From positions 1-24,177 of the forward strand of contig JBBREK010000036.1 in the NCBI GenBank assembly GCA_038203025.1: DNA of 24,177 nucleotides, read 5' to 3'. Positions 21,568 through 24,177 of the stretch are shown here, in pieces. Position numbers and translations under genes: made by a program. The number at the start of each line of letters is the position of its first letter. The stretch's first letter is position 1. The notes under the pieces are model-generated. The model did no database searches and was not told where the DNA came from. It saw only the letters and a list, made by a program, of their open reading frames with translations. Source of the DNA: UBA11346 sp038203025. Its GTDB lineage: Bacteria > Planctomycetota > UBA11346.

Positions 21568-22404
21568 ATGGAACCGGTTCGTCGGAGCCTGCTGCGGGCC
21601 TGGGACACCTACCTCGCCGGATGGCTGCCTGCCCGTCCAACCGTGCGTGTCCCACGCCTGCTTGGCACCGCCTTGCCAAGCATCGCCCCGCCGCGGCTCT
21701 GGCTGCTGCTGCGTGGCGGACATGCCGCCAACAGCGATGTGCGGCCGATCAGCTCTCCAGTCGTGGCACCGATGGCAGTCGCCATCGCCGGTGGTGCCGG
21801 CTGGGGTCCGGACCATGGTAGCGATTACGATCTTCTGGGTGTTGTCTTCCACCAGGGTTTCACCCGCATCCTGCGCCGCCGCAACCATCGCCGCACCGGT
21901 TGGCAGCCGGTTGCCGACTGGCTGCACCTGTCTGGTTCCGGTCATCGTCGCGAGCGGGCGCTGCTGCAGGCCTGGCACGAGGAAGGCAATGTTGCGGCCG
22001 ATGCCGCCATCATGGAAGCGCTGCTCGGTTGCGTGCGATACCGTCTGGCCACCACCAGGACCCTGGACGAGACGGTGGATGCCACCAGGTACCGTGAGGC
22101 CTGCACCTACATCGCCCGGCATCATGGCGAGGGGATCGATCGCTCGACGGTGGCGCATGCCCTGGGCCTGCATCCCAACTCGCTATCGAGGATATTCCGT
22201 CGGCATGGCGAGGAGTCCTGCATTGCCTGTATCCGTCGCCTGCGCCTGGAACGCGCTGTGGGATTGCTGCGTGCCACGCCACCCCAGGGGATCAGGTCCG
22301 TGGCCCGGGCCTGTGGTTACGGCGGGGCAGATCAGTTCATTCGCGATTTCCGCCGGGTCCACGGCTGCACGCCGGGGGTGTGGCGCCGCACGGCGGGTTG
22401 CTGA
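21568..22404 (+). CDS. AraC-family transcriptional regulator, 278 aa
   Basis: The C-terminal half (~176-272) is an AraC-type DNA-binding domain, with RSTVAHALGLHPNSLSRIFRR and SVARACGYGGADQFIRDFRR as the two helix-turn-helix units. The N-terminal ~150 residues are a sensor domain of unclear fold. An ATG at 21568 gives MEPVRRSLLRAW. An in-frame ATG at 21514 would add 18 residues. Neither has a well-placed ribosome site. Divergence from the exported sialidase suggests it controls that gene. A larger open frame upstream only reads antisense to the sialidase. Its stop lies 4 bases from that of the convergent AraC gene. Confidence 0.85.
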   Translation: MEPVRRSLLRAWDTYLAGWLPARPTVRVPRLLGTALPSIAPPRLWLLLRGGHAANSDVRPISSPVVAPMAVAIAGGAGWGPDHGSDYDLLGVVFHQGFTRILRRRNHRRTGWQPVADWLHLSGSGHRRERALLQAWHEEGNVAADAAIMEALLGCVRYRLATTRTLDETVDATRYREACTYIARHHGEGIDRSTVAHALGLHPNSLSRIFRRHGEESCIACIRRLRLERAVGLLRATPPQGIRSVARACGYGGADQFIRDFRRVHGCTPGVWRRTAGC

Positions 22405-22413
22405 CGGATCAGC
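22400..22413. terminator. short hairpin spanning the two convergent AraC stop codons
   Basis: GCTGA-CGGA-TCAGC is a perfect 5-bp stem whose arms contain the TGA of the plus-strand gene and the TCA (TGA on the minus strand) of the other. It may help end both transcripts, but the stem is short and has no T-tract. Confidence 0.3.
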
Positions 22414-23236
22414 GCTGGCGCATCATCCCGGGTGCGACCCCGTGATGCTGGCGGAACAGGCGTAGGAATGCGGCGACGTGGCCGCCGCCGCAGCGGGCGG
22501 CGATCTCGGCGTTGGTGAGTCCTCCCTGGCGCACCAGGCGGGCGGCGTGCTCCATGCGCAGGCGGACGAGATAGCGATGGAAACCGGTGCCGGCATGCCG
22601 GGCGAACAGCAGCGACAGATGACCGGGTGATATGCCGATGGTCCGCGCCACGTCGGATCGGGTGAGCGGCAGATGATGGTGCTCGTGCAGATGGGCACAG
22701 GCGGCCTGGAAGGTGGTGGCTGAGGTCGGAACGTCCGGGGTGCGGTCGAGTTCGCGTCTCGCCCAGCGCAGCACGCCGCGCAGCAGGTCGACGCGCAGGA
22801 GGTGGTCGGCGCCAGCTGCCTCGGCGGTCAGCGCCTGGAGCAGGTGCCAGCCGCCGGCATCCATCGGACGGGCGGTGTGCAGCCAGCGGGTCGGGGCGCG
22901 CAGCGGTGGGGCGCCGGCGCGATGGTTGAACCAGAGGCAGCGCAGGCAGTCGCGGCGGAAGACCAGGCTGAGCTGCTCGTAGGCGTCGCGTCCGATCACC
23001 TCCAGGTGGACACCGGGGGTAGTGAATCCGGCACGTCCAGGGGTCAGCGTCTCGTCGACCAGGGCGTCACCGCGTGGGCCGCGGTAGCGCTTTCTTCCAC
23101 TGGTCATCAGGGACAGGCCGTACCAGGGCCAGTCCGGAACATCGGCCGTGGGTAGGTGCCAGGCGACCACGGCGGTCGGTGGCGCTGCCAGCCTGGCCTC
23201 CAGGGCGGCGCGGAAGAAGGGGACGTCTGATGACAT
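22409..23236 (-). CDS. AraC-family transcriptional regulator, 275 aa
   Basis: The N-terminal ~110 residues look like an AraC cupin arm (WPWYGLSLMTSGRKRYRG, then TPGRAGFTTPGVHLEVIG). Residues ~178-272 are the DNA-binding domain, with TRSDVARTIGISPGHLSLLFAR and NAEIAARCGGGHVAAFLRLFRQ. In the second helix-turn-helix the usual C-G-F is C-G-G. I chose the ATG at 23236. A GTG at 23287 would add 17 residues that do not look like family sequence. It is divergent from the FAD oxidoreductase at 23339 across 102 bases and probably regulates it. Confidence 0.87.
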   Translation of the reverse strand: MSSDVPFFRAALEARLAAPPTAVVAWHLPTADVPDWPWYGLSLMTSGRKRYRGPRGDALVDETLTPGRAGFTTPGVHLEVIGRDAYEQLSLVFRRDCLRCLWFNHRAGAPPLRAPTRWLHTARPMDAGGWHLLQALTAEAAGADHLLRVDLLRGVLRWARRELDRTPDVPTSATTFQAACAHLHEHHHLPLTRSDVARTIGISPGHLSLLFARHAGTGFHRYLVRLRMEHAARLVRQGGLTNAEIAARCGGGHVAAFLRLFRQHHGVAPGMMRQR

Positions 23237-23265
23237 TCTGCAATACAATATGAGGACCAGCGACG

Positions 23266-23294
23266 TTGAATAGCTGAATACGCACACCTAGGAT
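23266..23294 (+). promoter_or_regulatory. candidate sigma-70-type promoter for the 23339 oxidoreductase
   Basis: TTGAAT (23266-23271) and TAGGAT (23289-23294) are separated by exactly 17 bases and lie 44 bases upstream of the ATG. The region is AT-rich compared with its surroundings. Both boxes differ from consensus, which fits a promoter that needs the divergent AraC activator. Confidence 0.4.
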
Positions 23295-23338
23295 GTGACG
23301 AACAGCAATATGGCGCTCGACGCCCCAGGAGTCCAGCC

Positions 23339-24177
23339 ATGCCCGACCACGTCCCCTCTGTCGATGTCCTGGTGGCCGGTGCAGGGCCGGCCGGCGTCGC
23401 CGCAGCCTTGGCCGCAGCGCGGAGCGGTCGGTCGGTCATGCTGCTGGAACGTAGCTCGCAGCCCGGTGGCATGGGCACTGGTGGTCTGGTCTCGCACTGG
23501 CTGGGTGGCCGCACCAACAGTGGCGATCACTGGGTGGTGGGCGGGATCTTCCGTTCCTTGGCCGAGGAGGCTGCTGCCTGCGGCATCGCTGCGCTGCCAC
23601 GCGACTGCGACTTCCCAGCTCAGCGCTACACCCCGCATGGCATGTATCGCGGCCAGCTCCTCGCTGGGGTGCCCTTCGATCCCGATGGTATGGCCCAGTT
23701 GCTTGAGCGGCGTCTGCTTGCTGCCGGGGTGGAGCTGCGCTACGAGACCCTGGTCACCGGGGCGGTGGTCGAGGGGGACCGCATCACCGCCGTCGAGGTG
23801 GCCGACAAGTCCGGGGTGTCGCGCATCGCTGTGGGTCAGGTCATCGACGCCACCGGCGATGCGGACATCGCGGCGCGCTCCGGCTGCCTGGTGGTGAAGG
23901 GGGCCGACGACGACGGCTTCATGACCCCGTTCAGCCTCATGTTCCATCTCGCCGGCGTCGATGAGGCAGCGCTGATGGCCTACGTCCACGAGCAGGACGA
24001 TCCGCGCTTCCGCAAGCTGCTGGCGCAGCTGCGCGCCGACGGCGAGGAGGTTTTCGACTTCGCCATGGTCATCTTCGTGCGGCTTAACCAGCCCGGCGTG
24101 TTCATGATCAACGGCTTGGGTCAGGGCGGCTACGACGGTACCGATCCGCAGTCCCGCACCCGGGCCTACAGCCGCAT
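23339..24177 (+). CDS. FAD-dependent oxidoreductase, FAD_oxidored family, 5' part (runs off the right edge)
   Basis: The frame starts at ATG 23339, with AGGAG 8 bases upstream, and stays open for 279 codons to the window end. Residues 8-37 form the flavin-binding fold, with a canonical GAGPAG and LLERSSQPGGMGTGGLVSHW. VIDATGDADIAARSG is the second signature, and FMTPFSLMFHLAGVD follows as in family members. This is a second enzyme of the type seen at 18403, but with the normal G-x-G-x-x-G in place of GATPAG. The substrate is unknown. It is divergent from an AraC gene, and a candidate promoter lies between them. A long open frame on the opposite strand is only its shadow. Confidence 0.88.
   Translation, partial: MPDHVPSVDVLVAGAGPAGVAAALAAARSGRSVMLLERSSQPGGMGTGGLVSHWLGGRTNSGDHWVVGGIFRSLAEEAAACGIAALPRDCDFPAQRYTPHGMYRGQLLAGVPFDPDGMAQLLERRLLAAGVELRYETLVTGAVVEGDRITAVEVADKSGVSRIAVGQVIDATGDADIAARSGCLVVKGADDDGFMTPFSLMFHLAGVDEAALMAYVHEQDDPRFRKLLAQLRADGEEVFDFAMVIFVRLNQPGVFMINGLGQGGYDGTDPQSRTRAYSR

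Overview
This is a GC-rich window (roughly two-thirds G+C by eye) from a bacterium. No rRNA, tRNA or other taxonomic marker is present, so the lineage is inferred from gene content only. A GldA / GldF-GldG-fusion / DUF4340 transport operon, a CASTOR/POLLUX-type channel, an SCO1-PCu(A)C-cytochrome c operon, and a catabolic block of sialidase, lyase, RraA and FAD-oxidoreductase genes with AraC regulators together resemble the PVC group, Planctomycetota more than Lentisphaerota. I hold this with moderate confidence.

Layout. 1-1264 (minus): two unrecognised small genes, and perhaps the first codons of a third running off the left edge. 1313-6716 (minus): a tight three-gene ABC-2 export operon consisting of a GldA-like ATPase, a GldF-GldG fusion permease, and a DUF4340 protein fused to an FKBP-type prolyl isomerase. 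6863-7315 (plus): a small protein that may have a SecB-like fold. 7316-7552: a long nested palindrome, then a possible 23-codon leader ORF carrying an 8-bp tandem repeat. 7553-9058 (plus): a two-domain SagB-type oxidoreductase. 9059-11338 (minus): four genes joined by 4-base stop/start overlaps (lipoprotein, cytochrome c, SCO1, PCu(A)C), which looks like a periplasmic copper/electron-transfer module. 11339-11750: a gene-free divergent region with hairpins and one copy of a dispersed repeat. 11751-13699 (plus): a CASTOR/POLLUX-type channel split by a one-base frameshift.

13659-24177 looks like a sialic-acid-type catabolic island. Five co-directional genes (14641-20040) encode a leaderless BNR sialidase-like hydrolase, an N-acetylneuraminate-lyase-like aldolase, a 2-hydroxyacid dehydrogenase, an RraA-family aldolase and an FAD-dependent oxidoreductase. 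A divergent AraC regulator precedes them, with an 8+8 bp inverted repeat at the divergent promoter. A second sialidase, with a signal peptide, is also divergent from its own AraC regulator. A third AraC gene is divergent from a second FAD oxidoreductase that runs off the right edge. I infer that the exported sialidase releases a sugar acid outside the cytoplasm, that the lyase cleaves it to pyruvate plus an amino sugar, and that the dehydrogenase, RraA aldolase and FAD enzymes handle related or modified acids. The usual nanE, nanK, nagA and nagB genes and a transporter are not in the window.

The gene-free gap 20041-20394 holds a roughly 310-bp element bounded by perfect 18-bp inverted repeats. 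Inside it is a diverged, inverted copy of the repeat found at 11575-11677.
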